Shown: positions 15,290 through 22,741, counted from the first letter of the stretch. The stretch is DNA of 22,741 nt from JBMYYE01 sp049609065 (GCA_049609065.1 JBMYYE010000028.1:1-22741); one strand, 5' to 3'. Notes: a model not told the origin generated them from the sequence alone. Numbers and translations: made by a program.

Positions 15290-15308
15290 GGGTATGTATC
15301 GCATACCC
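15290..15308. promoter_or_regulatory. Inverted repeat upstream of lpxC
   Basis: GGGTATG (15290-15296) and CATACCC (15302-15308) are perfectly complementary around a 5-base centre. It lies 114 bases upstream of the lpxC start and 25 bases beyond the ftsZ terminator, which is a plausible place for an operator; the regulator is unknown. The same bases could form a hairpin in an extended leader. Confidence 0.35.
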
Positions 15309-15332
15309 CTTATTTTATTGACTTCCGTCATG

Positions 15333-15360
15333 AAAAAAGGCGCTCACAACGGAGCGCCTT
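15333..15360 (-). terminator. Rho-independent terminator after ftsZ
   Basis: AAGGCGCT (15337-15344) and AGCGCCTT (15353-15360) form an 8-bp stem with an 8-base loop. Read on the minus strand it is followed by a run of six T (A-run at 15333-15338 on the plus strand), 32 bases after the ftsZ stop. Confidence 0.92.
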
Positions 15361-15392
15361 CTTAAACTGTAAGATGTGCGGTTTTTCGCCTA

Positions 15393-17102
15393 TTAGTTTG
15401 CCTGACGTCGCAAGAAAGCAGGAATTTCGATTCTGTCTTGATCTGAATCGGCATCTGCTTCGGCTTCATACACATGCATTGTCGGTTCAGAACGCATTGG
15501 ATGCGCCGCCGCCGTCGGAGCAGGTGCGGGAGCAGCTTGCTGACCATTGCCCGTCATACGGCCAATCAAGGAATTGATCCCAAAGCGACCTGTGCGATCC
15601 TCTGCTGCAGGTTCGGGCGCAGGTTGTTGCGGGGCAACGGCTGCAGGACGCGGCGCAGGAGCTGCAGCACCGACACCTTGTTGTGCAGGAGCTTTACCAA
15701 CCGCAGCTTGCAAACGTGCAAGCGTTTCCGCAGATGGGGTTCCAGGTGCTGGCGCTTGTGGCGCGACAAAGCTTTGATCCGCAAAGTCATCTTCATGGAT
15801 GAGTGCTTCTGTCGGGGCCGCCGGTTGATAGGCGGGCGCCGGAACGTTTTCTTGCTGAGCGGCATGTGGCGCTGGTGCCGGACGCATTGCCGGGGCTTCC
15901 GCCGCTGTAGCTACATCACGTTGCATGCTGTCAAAGAACGTGTTTTGCGCGACCTCTTCTGCTGCGGGCGCTTGTGGCGCAGGGGCCGCAGCTGGCGCAT
16001 CAAAGAAAGACGGCTCTTGTGTCTCTGCCACAGGGGCAGATTGTTCAACTGCTGCCGGCTCTGGCTGTTCTTGGAACACAGGAAGCGGCTCGCTCAAACG
16101 GCGACGTGGCACGGGGATTTCATCCGTATTCACAACCGCATCAATACCCGTTGCAACAACGGATACGCGCATCACGCCATTATCGAGTTCTGGGTCCATT
16201 GTGGAGCCCACGATGATATTGGCTTCTGGGTCGACTTCTTGGCGAATGCGGTTGGCCGCTTCATCAAGCTCAAACAATGTAAGGTCATCGCCGCCGGTGA
16301 TGTTGATCAACACGCCGCGCGCACCTTGGAGGCTAATTTCATCCAAAAGCGGGTTGGCGATGGCTTTCTCAGCGGCTTCAATCGCGCGGTTTTCGCCCGT
16401 TGCTTCGCCTGTGCCCATCATGGCTTTGCCCATTTCATCCATCACAGCGCGGACATCCGCAAAGTCGAGATTGATAAGGCCAGGGCGCACCATAAGGTCG
16501 GTTACACCTTTAACACCTTGATACAAAACGTCATCCGCCATGGAGAAGGCTTCGGTGAACGTTGTTTTTTCATTGGCAAGGCGGAATAGGTTTTGGTTCG
16601 GAATAATGATAAGCGTGTCAACAACCTTCTGAAGGGCATCAACGCCGTCTTCAGCTTGGCGCATCCGTTTGCCACCTTCGAATTGGAATGGCTTGGTCAC
16701 AACACCAACGGTCAAAATGCCCAATTCACGGGCGGCTTGTGCGATAATCGGCGCAGCCCCTGTGCCAGTGCCGCCGCCCATACCTGCGGTGATGAAGCAC
16801 ATATGTGATCCCGCAAGGTGATCAACAATTTGCTCAATGCTTTCTTCTGCGGCTGCGGACCCAACGGCGGGACGCGCCCCAGCACCAAGACCTTCGGTCA
16901 CCCGAATGCCCATCTGTACTTTTTCGGGTGATTTATTTTGCTGCAAAGCCTGCGCATCTGTGTTTGCCACAACAAAATCAACACCATCAAGCGCTTTGTC
17001 GATCATGTTGTTAACTGCGTTGCCGCCAGCGCCACCGACACCAAAAACGGTGATCTTAGGTTTGAGCTCTGTTTGCTCTGGAATCGAGAGATTCAAGGTC
17101 AT
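15393..17102 (-). CDS. ftsZ: Cell division protein FtsZ
   Basis: FtsZ is the tubulin-like GTPase that forms the division ring at midcell. The 569-residue product has the tubulin signature GGGTGTG at 109-115, an intact T7 loop NLDFAD at 211-216 that completes the GTPase site of the next subunit, and the C-terminal binding peptide RIEIPAFLRRQ near 557-567, which binds FtsA and other partners. Between them (about residues 330-555) is a Pro/Ala/Gln-rich disordered linker, long compared with the roughly 50 residues in E. coli but usual in alphaproteobacteria, with a repeated FFD motif. The ATG is preceded by GGCGGA. It has its own 175-bp upstream region with a GANTC site and a long inverted repeat, and ends at a good terminator. 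Confidence 0.98.
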   Translation of the reverse strand: MTLNLSIPEQTELKPKITVFGVGGAGGNAVNNMIDKALDGVDFVVANTDAQALQQNKSPEKVQMGIRVTEGLGAGARPAVGSAAAEESIEQIVDHLAGSHMCFITAGMGGGTGTGAAPIIAQAARELGILTVGVVTKPFQFEGGKRMRQAEDGVDALQKVVDTLIIIPNQNLFRLANEKTTFTEAFSMADDVLYQGVKGVTDLMVRPGLINLDFADVRAVMDEMGKAMMGTGEATGENRAIEAAEKAIANPLLDEISLQGARGVLINITGGDDLTLFELDEAANRIRQEVDPEANIIVGSTMDPELDNGVMRVSVVATGIDAVVNTDEIPVPRRRLSEPLPVFQEQPEPAAVEQSAPVAETQEPSFFDAPAAAPAPQAPAAEEVAQNTFFDSMQRDVATAAEAPAMRPAPAPHAAQQENVPAPAYQPAAPTEALIHEDDFADQSFVAPQAPAPGTPSAETLARLQAAVGKAPAQQGVGAAAPAPRPAAVAPQQPAPEPAAEDRTGRFGINSLIGRMTGNGQQAAPAPAPTAAAHPMRSEPTMHVYEAEADADSDQDRIEIPAFLRRQAN

Positions 17103-17131
17103 AATAAATCCGCCTGTAATTTTTGCCGCGC

Positions 17132-17203
17132 ATTTTTTGCGTCGGAATTTGCCTACTCACGACTGATTCTAGTGTCTTTTACACGCCTCGTCACGCAAAA
17201 AAT
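17132..17203. promoter_or_regulatory. Inverted repeat pair around a GANTC site upstream of ftsZ
   Basis: ATTTTTTGCGT (17132-17142) and ACGCAAAAAAT (17193-17203) are perfect 11-bp inverted copies, 50 bases apart. A GATTC/GAATC site (17165-17169), the recognition sequence of the cell-cycle methylase CcrM, is exactly in the middle. The pair is 30-101 bases upstream of the ftsZ start. A regulatory role is inference. Confidence 0.45.
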
Positions 17204-17277
17204 CGCACATTACCACAAAACTTAGGGGGATTTCCGCCGAAGGCACCAGATTTGGGGGGCCTACACAGCGTTCTGTA

Positions 17278-18612
17278 TCACCAGTTGTCTTTAAACCAAC
17301 GCAATGCGCGCTTGAGGGATTTCGCAGGATACGCATTTGACGGCTGATCAAAATCCCACCATTCGTCTTGGGGCGTGACCGCCGCAAGACAGAGCCCAAC
17401 CGCAGCTGAGAACGCGGGGCCTGTTGTGGCCTGCGGCAAACCTTGAATACGCATTGGCCGCCCAAGACGCACAGGTTTGTCGAGAATTTTTGACGCCAAC
17501 CCATCAAGACCTGGAATTTGGCTCCCGCCACCTGTCAAAACGATTTTTTGACCAGACAAATGATCAAAGCCCGCCGCATCCAATCGTGCGCGCACTTCTT
17601 CAAAAATTTCTTCAACCCGTGGGCGAATAATGCCGATGAGCTCCGTACGGGTCACTTTGCGGCGATCATGTTCCCAATCCCCTGTTTCACCCGAAATTTC
17701 GATTTCGTCACGATCATCCATGGAGGTGGCATAAATTCCGCCATGGCGTGTTTTAATACGCTCAGCCACCTGCAATGGAACCTGCAGTCCCATGGAAATA
17801 TCACGGGAAATATGCTCCCCACCCATGCGCACCACATCGTTGAAAATCATGTGTTTTTTGAGGAAAATAGACATCCCTGTCGTCCCACCACCCAAATCAA
17901 TCACACATGAGCCCAGCTCTTGTTCATCTTCCACCAAAGAAGACAGCCCCGCCATATAGGAAGAGGATGCAAGGCCTGCGACCTCTAAATCACAACGCTT
18001 GATACAATATAAAAGGTTCTGAATGGCATCTGCGTTCACGGAAACAAGATGCATATCCGTTGCCAAGTGATGTCCGATTTGACCGCGCGGATCGCCCAAT
18101 CCAGACCGGTGATCCAGCGCAAAGTTAATCGGCTGCGCGTGCAATACATCACGTCCAGCCCCAAGGTCAGGCATATCACATGCCGCTAAAACAGACGACA
18201 CATCATCATCCGTACAGGCCCCATCTTGCAAGGCAACTTCACCCGACAACCCGTAGGATCGCGGATCAGCGCCCCCAAAACACGCAATGACATGGTCCAC
18301 CCGCTGGTTTGCCATTTTTTGCGCGGCTTGCACCACGGTTCGGATCGCAAGCTCCGTTTCATTCATTGTCGAAATTTCGCCAAACCGCACGCCGCGCGAT
18401 TTCGTTGTCGCAGCCCCAATGACGCGAAACCCCGTTTGACCGAGCATCGTTTTGTCATCCAAATTTGGATCCAACGCGCGTGCGCTGTCAAAACGCAACA
18501 CCAGACAGGCAACTTTGGAGCTTCCGACATCCAAAATCGAAACAACCCCGCGTTGAATGGCGGCTTTTCGCATGTGGCGCATGGCCCGTTGTGCAGAATA
18601 TAAATCAGTCAC
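17278..18612 (-). CDS. ftsA: Cell division protein FtsA
   Basis: FtsA is the actin-like ATPase that ties FtsZ filaments to the inner membrane and recruits later division proteins. The 444-residue product shows the actin-fold motifs: phosphate-1 SILDVGSSKVACLV near residue 25, phosphate-2 VIDLGGGTTGMS, adenosine LTGGGSQIPG, the 1C subdomain between them, and a C-terminal amphipathic helix (KSLKRALRWFKDNW) for membrane binding. The frame is open far upstream into ftsQ, but GTG 18612 gives the family N-terminus MTDLYSAQRAM, sits 1 bp after the ftsQ TGA and has GGGAAG upstream. The start adjacent to the ftsQ stop suggests translational coupling. A 175-base gap precedes ftsZ. Confidence 0.96.
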   Translation of the reverse strand: MTDLYSAQRAMRHMRKAAIQRGVVSILDVGSSKVACLVLRFDSARALDPNLDDKTMLGQTGFRVIGAATTKSRGVRFGEISTMNETELAIRTVVQAAQKMANQRVDHVIACFGGADPRSYGLSGEVALQDGACTDDDVSSVLAACDMPDLGAGRDVLHAQPINFALDHRSGLGDPRGQIGHHLATDMHLVSVNADAIQNLLYCIKRCDLEVAGLASSSYMAGLSSLVEDEQELGSCVIDLGGGTTGMSIFLKKHMIFNDVVRMGGEHISRDISMGLQVPLQVAERIKTRHGGIYATSMDDRDEIEISGETGDWEHDRRKVTRTELIGIIRPRVEEIFEEVRARLDAAGFDHLSGQKIVLTGGGSQIPGLDGLASKILDKPVRLGRPMRIQGLPQATTGPAFSAAVGLCLAAVTPQDEWWDFDQPSNAYPAKSLKRALRWFKDNW

Positions 18613-18613
18613 G

Positions 18614-19498
18614 TCAGTTGCTTCCCAATTCAAGAGCTTTAATTTCACGAAACGCACGGGTTGCCGTTTCACTGAGGCGCAGCGTCGGACGCTCAGGTAA
18701 GCGCATATCCACCACCGCCACATCCCGCGCCAATAGATCGCGGGCCGAATGTAATAAAATGACCCGCGCCAAAGCCTCTTTGGGCTTTTGTGCGGGCAAC
18801 ATGATGCGCTGATCACGATCAAGGGCAATATCCCAACGCCGTTCCCCAACACGCACAAGCCCAATGATCCGTTTTGAAATCGGACCGGCTGCGGCCAAAA
18901 GCGCCAAGGCTTCGGGCACATGTTCATTTGCACCCTCACCGGTGATTAAGGGCAAGTCTGGGCGCATGATGCGGGCCTTAAGGGACGAAATTCGGTGCCC
19001 TTCGGCGTCCAAAACATCAACCCCATCAAAGCCACGCCATACGATTGCAGGTGTGCGTTCTTCAATGGTGACTTGCAAAATTCCGCCAGAGCGCACATGC
19101 ACCATCGCCGTTGAAACCGCATCAAGGTCCACCACTTTCGCCCGCATATCTTCGAGATCAAGATCAAAAGAGCTCAGGGGGAAATCAATCGGAAAGACTT
19201 CGCGCACATCTTGAGTTAGCTCATCAGATGCGCCATCGATTGCCATAGCCTTCAGCATAAATTCGGGGCGCTCTTCAATTGAGCGGCGGACATCTTCGAA
19301 CCAAAGCCCCACGGCGTCCCGGCGACCTTGGTCAAAGAGCACAACAGAAACCAGCAAAATGAGCGCAAAAACGGGCACGCCTACACGCAAAACCGCGCGC
19401 ACAACCGGCGTCAGCCAAAGACGCTGAATGCGGTAAGAAACACGCGATGGTGCCGGATCACGAAGGCTCCGCCCACGCGGCGATGTCACCTGTTGCAT
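18614..19498 (-). CDS. ftsQ: Cell division protein FtsQ
   Basis: FtsQ is a single-pass inner-membrane protein that links the cytoplasmic and periplasmic parts of the divisome through FtsB/FtsL. The 294-residue product has a basic cytoplasmic N-terminus (PRGRSLRDPAPSRVSYRIQR), one membrane segment (VGVPVFALILLVSVVLF, about residues 40-56), a POTRA-like region starting FMLKAMAIDGASDE, and the beta domain with VTIEERTPAIVWR and VDVLDAEGHRIS, which are characteristic. I use ATG 19498 instead of the longer frame because GGAGG lies 7 bases before it, inside ddl. The gene overlaps the ddl end by 13 bp and ends 1 bp before ftsA. Confidence 0.94.
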   Translation of the reverse strand: MQQVTSPRGRSLRDPAPSRVSYRIQRLWLTPVVRAVLRVGVPVFALILLVSVVLFDQGRRDAVGLWFEDVRRSIEERPEFMLKAMAIDGASDELTQDVREVFPIDFPLSSFDLDLEDMRAKVVDLDAVSTAMVHVRSGGILQVTIEERTPAIVWRGFDGVDVLDAEGHRISSLKARIMRPDLPLITGEGANEHVPEALALLAAAGPISKRIIGLVRVGERRWDIALDRDQRIMLPAQKPKEALARVILLHSARDLLARDVAVVDMRLPERPTLRLSETATRAFREIKALELGSN

Positions 19499-20397
19499 GA
19501 TGCATCCTCCACCAACCAGCGGCACAGTTTTGGAAAACTAACCCCCGCATATTCAGCCTGTTCAGGGGCCAATGATGTCGGTGTCATTCCAGGTTGCGTA
19601 TTGGTTTCCAAAAGGATGATGCCATCGATCCCCTTGCTTTCGTCCCACCGAAAATCGGTACGTGTCATACCTTTGCACCCAAGCACCTGATGGGCGCGTA
19701 GTGCATAGTCACAACACGCGTTGAAAATATCTTCTGGGATCTCAGCAGGGATCACATGATGTGATCCACCCTCTTTATATTTGGCGTCATAATCATACCA
19801 GCCATCGGTATAGATATCCGTCACCGTTAAGGCCCGATCGCCAATCACCGCTGCTGTTAACTCACGGCCAGGGGCGAATGCTTCGACCATGACTTGCTCT
19901 GGCATATCATCCCCGAGTTGGGGCGGCGTATCGCCTTCATTCACCAGATAAATACCAACGCTCGACCCTTCGCTATTGGGTTTCACGACATATGGTGCAT
20001 TCATCACATGGCCACGGCACACATCCACAGAACGCGCTAAAATTGAGGGCGCAACGGGCAAACCCGCATCGCGGTAAATTGCCTTCGTACGTTCTTTGTC
20101 CATGGCGAGGCCAGAGGCCATCACGCCGGAATGCGTGTAAGGAATGCCCATCCATTCAAAAATGCCTTGCACCACACCATCTTCGCCGTAGCGGCCATGC
20201 AGCGCATTAAAAACAACATCCGGTTTAATCTCAAGGAGGCGCGCGCAAAGGTCAGGACCTGCGTCCAGCTCAATCACTTCAAATCCTTCTTCCCGTAAAG
20301 CCACCGCGCATTCGTGCCCAGATGAGAGCGACACTTCGCGCTCCGCTGATGGGCCACCCATCAATACGACGACTTTTTGGGGCGTCCTGCTCGACAT
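19486..20397 (-). CDS. ddl: D-alanine--D-alanine ligase
   Basis: Ddl joins two D-alanines with ATP to make the end of the peptidoglycan stem peptide, which MurF then uses. The 303-residue product is of the short DdlB type and shows the ATP-grasp residues: E19 in GGPSAEREVSL, NALHGRYGEDG at 64-74, KPNSEGSSVG at 139-148, the tyrosine loop WYDYDAKY, and metal ligands in TRTDFRWD and LLETNTQPGMT. GAGG stands 8 bases before the ATG. Its 3' end contains the ribosome binding site and start of ftsQ. A 78-base gap upstream, after murB, holds two small A-tract inverted repeats. Confidence 0.97.
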   Translation of the reverse strand: MSSRTPQKVVVLMGGPSAEREVSLSSGHECAVALREEGFEVIELDAGPDLCARLLEIKPDVVFNALHGRYGEDGVVQGIFEWMGIPYTHSGVMASGLAMDKERTKAIYRDAGLPVAPSILARSVDVCRGHVMNAPYVVKPNSEGSSVGIYLVNEGDTPPQLGDDMPEQVMVEAFAPGRELTAAVIGDRALTVTDIYTDGWYDYDAKYKEGGSHHVIPAEIPEDIFNACCDYALRAHQVLGCKGMTRTDFRWDESKGIDGIILLETNTQPGMTPTSLAPEQAEYAGVSFPKLCRWLVEDASCNR

Positions 20398-20415
20398 CCC
20401 GATTGCCTCTTATTT

Positions 20416-20476
20416 GGTCATTTTTTTGACCTAAGCTTTTGTTTTATTTGATCGACCGGCGATTGCTTTTTGCAAT
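20416..20476. promoter_or_regulatory. Two A-tract inverted repeats between murB and ddl
   Basis: GGTCA / TGACC (20416-20420, 20427-20431) are separated by six T, and ATTGC / GCAAT (20462-20466, 20472-20476) by five T. The second overlaps the murB stop codon. Neither stem exceeds 5 bp. They could be protein-binding sites or weak hairpins in the intergenic mRNA. Confidence 0.3.
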
Positions 20477-21399
20477 TATTTTTCGCCGACCCTCATGATT
20501 TCCCATACTAGCTCTATTTCACTGTTTTTGAAAACCTTTTTTCGCACCTCTTCGCCAAGATTTTCCAAATCCGCCGCGGTTGCCCCGCCTGTGTTGATCA
20601 TGAAGTTGGAATGCATCTCTGACATCTGGGCGCCACCAACGCGTGCACCGCGCATGCCCGCATCATCAATAACCTTCCACGCTTTCAAATCATGCACATC
20701 ATCGGCTTGCCCGGTGGAGCTAAATCCCGCTGGATTTCGAAAGGTCGAACCGGCGCTGCGCTCTTTGGTGGGTTGTGTTTCATCGCGTTTTTTGAGCTGC
20801 GCATCCATGCGCGCCAAAAGCGCATCAGGATCGCCGAGAGGCGCTTCAAACGTTGCGGACACAATAACCCAGCCATCGGGCAAATCCGTTTGACGGTAGC
20901 CAAATTTCAGATCCTCAGCCGTAAGCGTCACAAGGTCCCCGTCCCGCGTGAGCGCCTTTGCTTCAACAAAGACGTCTTTCACATAAGTGCCATAGCAGCC
21001 CGCATTCATCCGAACTGCCCCGCCAATTGCGCCTGGAATGGTGCGCAAAAACGTCAAATCCACACCTTCTGCTGCGGCCTTTCGCGCCACATGGGCATCA
21101 AGTGCTGCAACACCCGCCGTCACGCGTGATCCATCGATTTCGATAGCGTTAAACCCACGTCCCATACGAATAACGGCCGCTCGCAGCCCCCCATCCCGCA
21201 CGATGAGGTTTGACCCCACACCCATGGGGAAAACAGGGATATCACGCGGTAAAACCTGCAAGAAATGTGCAAGATCATCCACCGAAGCCGGCTGATAAAA
21301 CAGATCCGCAGGCCCACCAACACGAAGCCATGTCAGGTCCGCCAGAATGCGATCTTTGCTTAAGGTGCCCAAAAGGCCAGATGTTTCAATTTTTTGCAT
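20476..21399 (-). CDS. murB: UDP-N-acetylenolpyruvoylglucosamine reductase
   Basis: MurB is the FAD-dependent, NADPH-using reductase that makes UDP-N-acetylmuramic acid in the cytosol. The 307-residue product has the FAD-binding motifs (GVGSNLIVRDGG near residue 60, TIPGAIGGAVRMNAG near 120) and the active-site serine in RSAGSTFRNP (about residue 218). Later GARVGGAQMSEMHSNFMIN is the usual C-terminal motif. The start is either ATG 21399 or the adjacent in-frame GTG 21402; both have the same weak AGG upstream and differ by one residue. It follows the DUF2484 gene by about 10 bp and precedes ddl by 78 bp, so it lies in the murC operon. Confidence 0.97.
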   Translation of the reverse strand: MQKIETSGLLGTLSKDRILADLTWLRVGGPADLFYQPASVDDLAHFLQVLPRDIPVFPMGVGSNLIVRDGGLRAAVIRMGRGFNAIEIDGSRVTAGVAALDAHVARKAAAEGVDLTFLRTIPGAIGGAVRMNAGCYGTYVKDVFVEAKALTRDGDLVTLTAEDLKFGYRQTDLPDGWVIVSATFEAPLGDPDALLARMDAQLKKRDETQPTKERSAGSTFRNPAGFSSTGQADDVHDLKAWKVIDDAGMRGARVGGAQMSEMHSNFMINTGGATAADLENLGEEVRKKVFKNSEIELVWEIMRVGEK

Positions 21400-21409
21400 C
21401 ACGACATGC

Positions 21410-21655
21410 CTAACTTACTAATTTCACGCGTATAAAACGCCAAAGCGCCCCTAAGGGTCGGCGCAACATGGACACCACTGCAAAACCAATAGCAATCACA
21501 ATCCAAATTCCAAATGCCCGCACCAAGAGCACACAAATTGGGATCAGTGCAATCAACCAAATCCACCCGACGCGTTTTTGCAACGGGATCGGGAAAAAGG
21601 ATAAAAGTGCAAAGCTAATCACCCAAATCGATGACGTGATAAGCGCCCAGAACAT
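21410..21655 (-). CDS. DUF2484 family small membrane protein
   Basis: An 81-residue, very hydrophobic protein of unknown function. Three membrane segments can be seen: about residues 3-21 (FWALITSSIWVISFALLSF), 29-46 (VGWIWLIALIPICVLLV region) and 47-63 (FGIWIVIAIGFAVVSM). The last 18 residues are basic (RRPLGALWRFIRVK), indicating a cytoplasmic C-terminus. Proteins of this size and pattern at the murC-murB junction are known in Rhodobacterales as DUF2484. It starts 3 bp after the murC stop and ends about 10 bp before murB, so it is in the peptidoglycan-precursor operon and presumably made together with MurC and MurB. No function is established; a role in envelope synthesis is inferred from position only. 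Confidence 0.82.
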   Translation of the reverse strand: MFWALITSSIWVISFALLSFFPIPLQKRVGWIWLIALIPICVLLVRAFGIWIVIAIGFAVVSMLRRPLGALWRFIRVKLVS

Positions 21656-21658
21656 ATT

Positions 21659-22741
21659 TTATCCTTCGAGCGCATCTTTAAGCGCATAGGTCCAAGACGA
21701 AATCGTACCTGCCCCCAGACACATCACCATATCCCCTGGTTTTGCTTCCTTGCGGATAAACTCAATAAGCCCGTCTTCGCCATCAATTGCCACGGCATGG
21801 CGGTGCCCATGACTGACAAGACCTGCCACCAAATCATCGCGGTCAGCCCCTTTTATTGGGGTTTCGCCTGCGGCGTAGACTTCTGAAATGGCGACCATAT
21901 CTGCGTCATGAAAACAACCGCAGAAATCTTCAAACAAATCATGGAGACGTGAAAAGCGATGCGGTTGATGCACGGCAATAACGCGCGCATCAGTGGCCTG
22001 TCGGGCCGCCTTAAGGGCTGCTAGAATCTCAACGGGATGATGTGCATAATCATCGATAATGGTAACACCATTCACCACGCCCACGCGGGTGAAACGGCGA
22101 TTTACACCACCAAAGCTGGCCAAAGCGCCGCGGATTTCGTCACGTTTCATACCCAAGTGGCGCGCGACAGCAACCGCTGCCATTGCGTTGGAAATATTGT
22201 GGTCGCCCGGCATCGGAAGCGTGCAATCTTTGATCACCACATCTTCGTTTTGCAGGTGGATGTCAAAATGCGCGACACCCTTTTCATAGCGCAGCCCCAC
22301 AGCACGCACATCGGCTTGGGCGTTAAAGCCGTAGGTCACGACACGGCGATCGGTGATTTTTCCAACAAGCGTCTGAACCTCAGGATGATCGGTGCAACAC
22401 ACCGCCAGCCCATAAAAGGGAATATTTGACACAAATTGATGGAAGCCTTCTTTGAGCGTTTCGAAATCCCCCCAATGTTCCATATGTTCAGGGTCGATAT
22501 TGGTGACAACGGCTATGGTCGCGGGCAAACGATTAAACGTGCCATCGCTTTCATCGGCTTCAACCACCATCCATTCGCCTTTGCCCATGCGCGCATTGGA
22601 CCCGTAAGCGTGAATAATCCCGCCATTGATCACCGTCGGATCAATCCCGCCAGCATCCAGCAATGTCGCGACCATGGTTGTGGTGGTGGTTTTGCCATGG
22701 GTGCCGCCAATGGCCACATTGGATTTCAAACGCATAAGTTC
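21659..22741 (-). CDS. murC: UDP-N-acetylmuramate--L-alanine ligase, partial (N-terminus missing)
   Basis: MurC adds L-alanine to UDP-MurNAc with ATP, the first amino acid of the stem peptide. The frame stays open to the window edge (codons at 22736-22741 read Leu and Glu before MRLKSN), so the N-terminal domain of about 100 residues is outside. What is visible: the ATP loop IGGTHGKTTTTT, VVEADESDGTF, TNIDPEHMEHW, the central-to-C-terminal link RRFTRVG and DDYAHHPVEILAALKAAR, and the C-terminal domain with HQPHRFSRLHDL. All residues expected in these motifs are present. It is the most upstream visible gene of the minus-strand operon; murG would be expected next, beyond the window. Confidence 0.97.
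   Translation of the reverse strand, partial: ELMRLKSNVAIGGTHGKTTTTTMVATLLDAGGIDPTVINGGIIHAYGSNARMGKGEWMVVEADESDGTFNRLPATIAVVTNIDPEHMEHWGDFETLKEGFHQFVSNIPFYGLAVCCTDHPEVQTLVGKITDRRVVTYGFNAQADVRAVGLRYEKGVAHFDIHLQNEDVVIKDCTLPMPGDHNISNAMAAVAVARHLGMKRDEIRGALASFGGVNRRFTRVGVVNGVTIIDDYAHHPVEILAALKAARQATDARVIAVHQPHRFSRLHDLFEDFCGCFHDADMVAISEVYAAGETPIKGADRDDLVAGLVSHGHRHAVAIDGEDGLIEFIRKEAKPGDMVMCLGAGTISSWTYALKDALEG

Noticed and set aside
15474..16589. 371-codon plus-strand open frame over ftsZ
   Set aside because: Its Cys/Arg-rich translation is the antisense of the Pro/Ala linker and GTPase codons of ftsZ; no motif and no ribosome binding site support it.
17224..17262. Possible ftsA terminator with G-runs (GGGGGATTT and GATTTGGGGGG)
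   Set aside because: The two G-runs are direct, not inverted, repeats; they cannot pair with each other, and no T-run follows.
1..22741. CRISPR arrays, tRNA/rRNA genes, insertion sequences, integrases, toxin-antitoxin or phage defence genes
   Set aside because: Looked for on both strands; no repeat-spacer pattern, transposase-like frame or related motif was seen. The genes are dense, housekeeping and intact.

Overview
The window is ordinary core chromosome of an alphaproteobacterium, most likely a Rhodobacterales (roseobacter-type) species. The main evidence is the gene order murC - DUF2484 - murB - ddl - ftsQ - ftsA - ftsZ - lpxC - bamD - recN, the small DUF2484 membrane protein between murC and murB, the aerobic-type CobS/CobT cobaltochelatase genes next to a DnaJ-like gene, and the sequence style of GatB, FtsA and FtsZ. 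I see no rRNA, tRNA, CRISPR array, insertion sequence, prophage or defence island.

Left half (1-9835, all plus strand): the C-terminal end of aminopeptidase N (pepN, cut by the window edge); gatB; a small DUF4177 protein; a J-domain protein with an N-terminal Cys/His cluster; a DAO-family FAD oxidoreductase; then cobS, a predicted lipoprotein thermonuclease and cobT, joined by 4-bp start/stop overlaps; and an M24 Xaa-Pro aminopeptidase. Right half (9838-22741, all minus strand): a ClC-family chloride channel, recN, bamD, lpxC, ftsZ, ftsA, ftsQ, ddl, murB, DUF2484 and the C-terminal 360 or so residues of murC, cut by the right edge. The two halves converge with only 2 bp between the stop codons.

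How the genes work together: murC, murB and ddl make peptidoglycan precursors; ftsQ, ftsA and ftsZ build the division ring; lpxC commits precursor to lipid A; bamD inserts outer-membrane proteins. This is a cell-envelope and division cluster with recN (DNA repair) at its end. Visible terminators split it into murC...ftsZ, lpxC alone, and bamD-recN(-clc). CobS and CobT form the AAA+/vWA chaperone of the cobalt chelatase; the large CobN subunit is not in the window.

I found no clearly new multi-gene system. The most interesting signals are in RNA or DNA structure: a 14-bp hairpin whose 3' arm contains the start codon of the FAD oxidoreductase, a second large hairpin starting in that gene's stop codon, an 11-bp inverted repeat upstream of ftsZ centred on a GANTC methylation site, and an attenuator-like set of four complementary arms just before gatB. 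The nuclease tightly coupled between cobS and cobT also deserves a look. Several start codons were moved from the longest open frame on the basis of ribosome binding sites and family N-termini (gatB, cobS, cobT, the M24 peptidase, lpxC, ftsA, ftsQ, murB).
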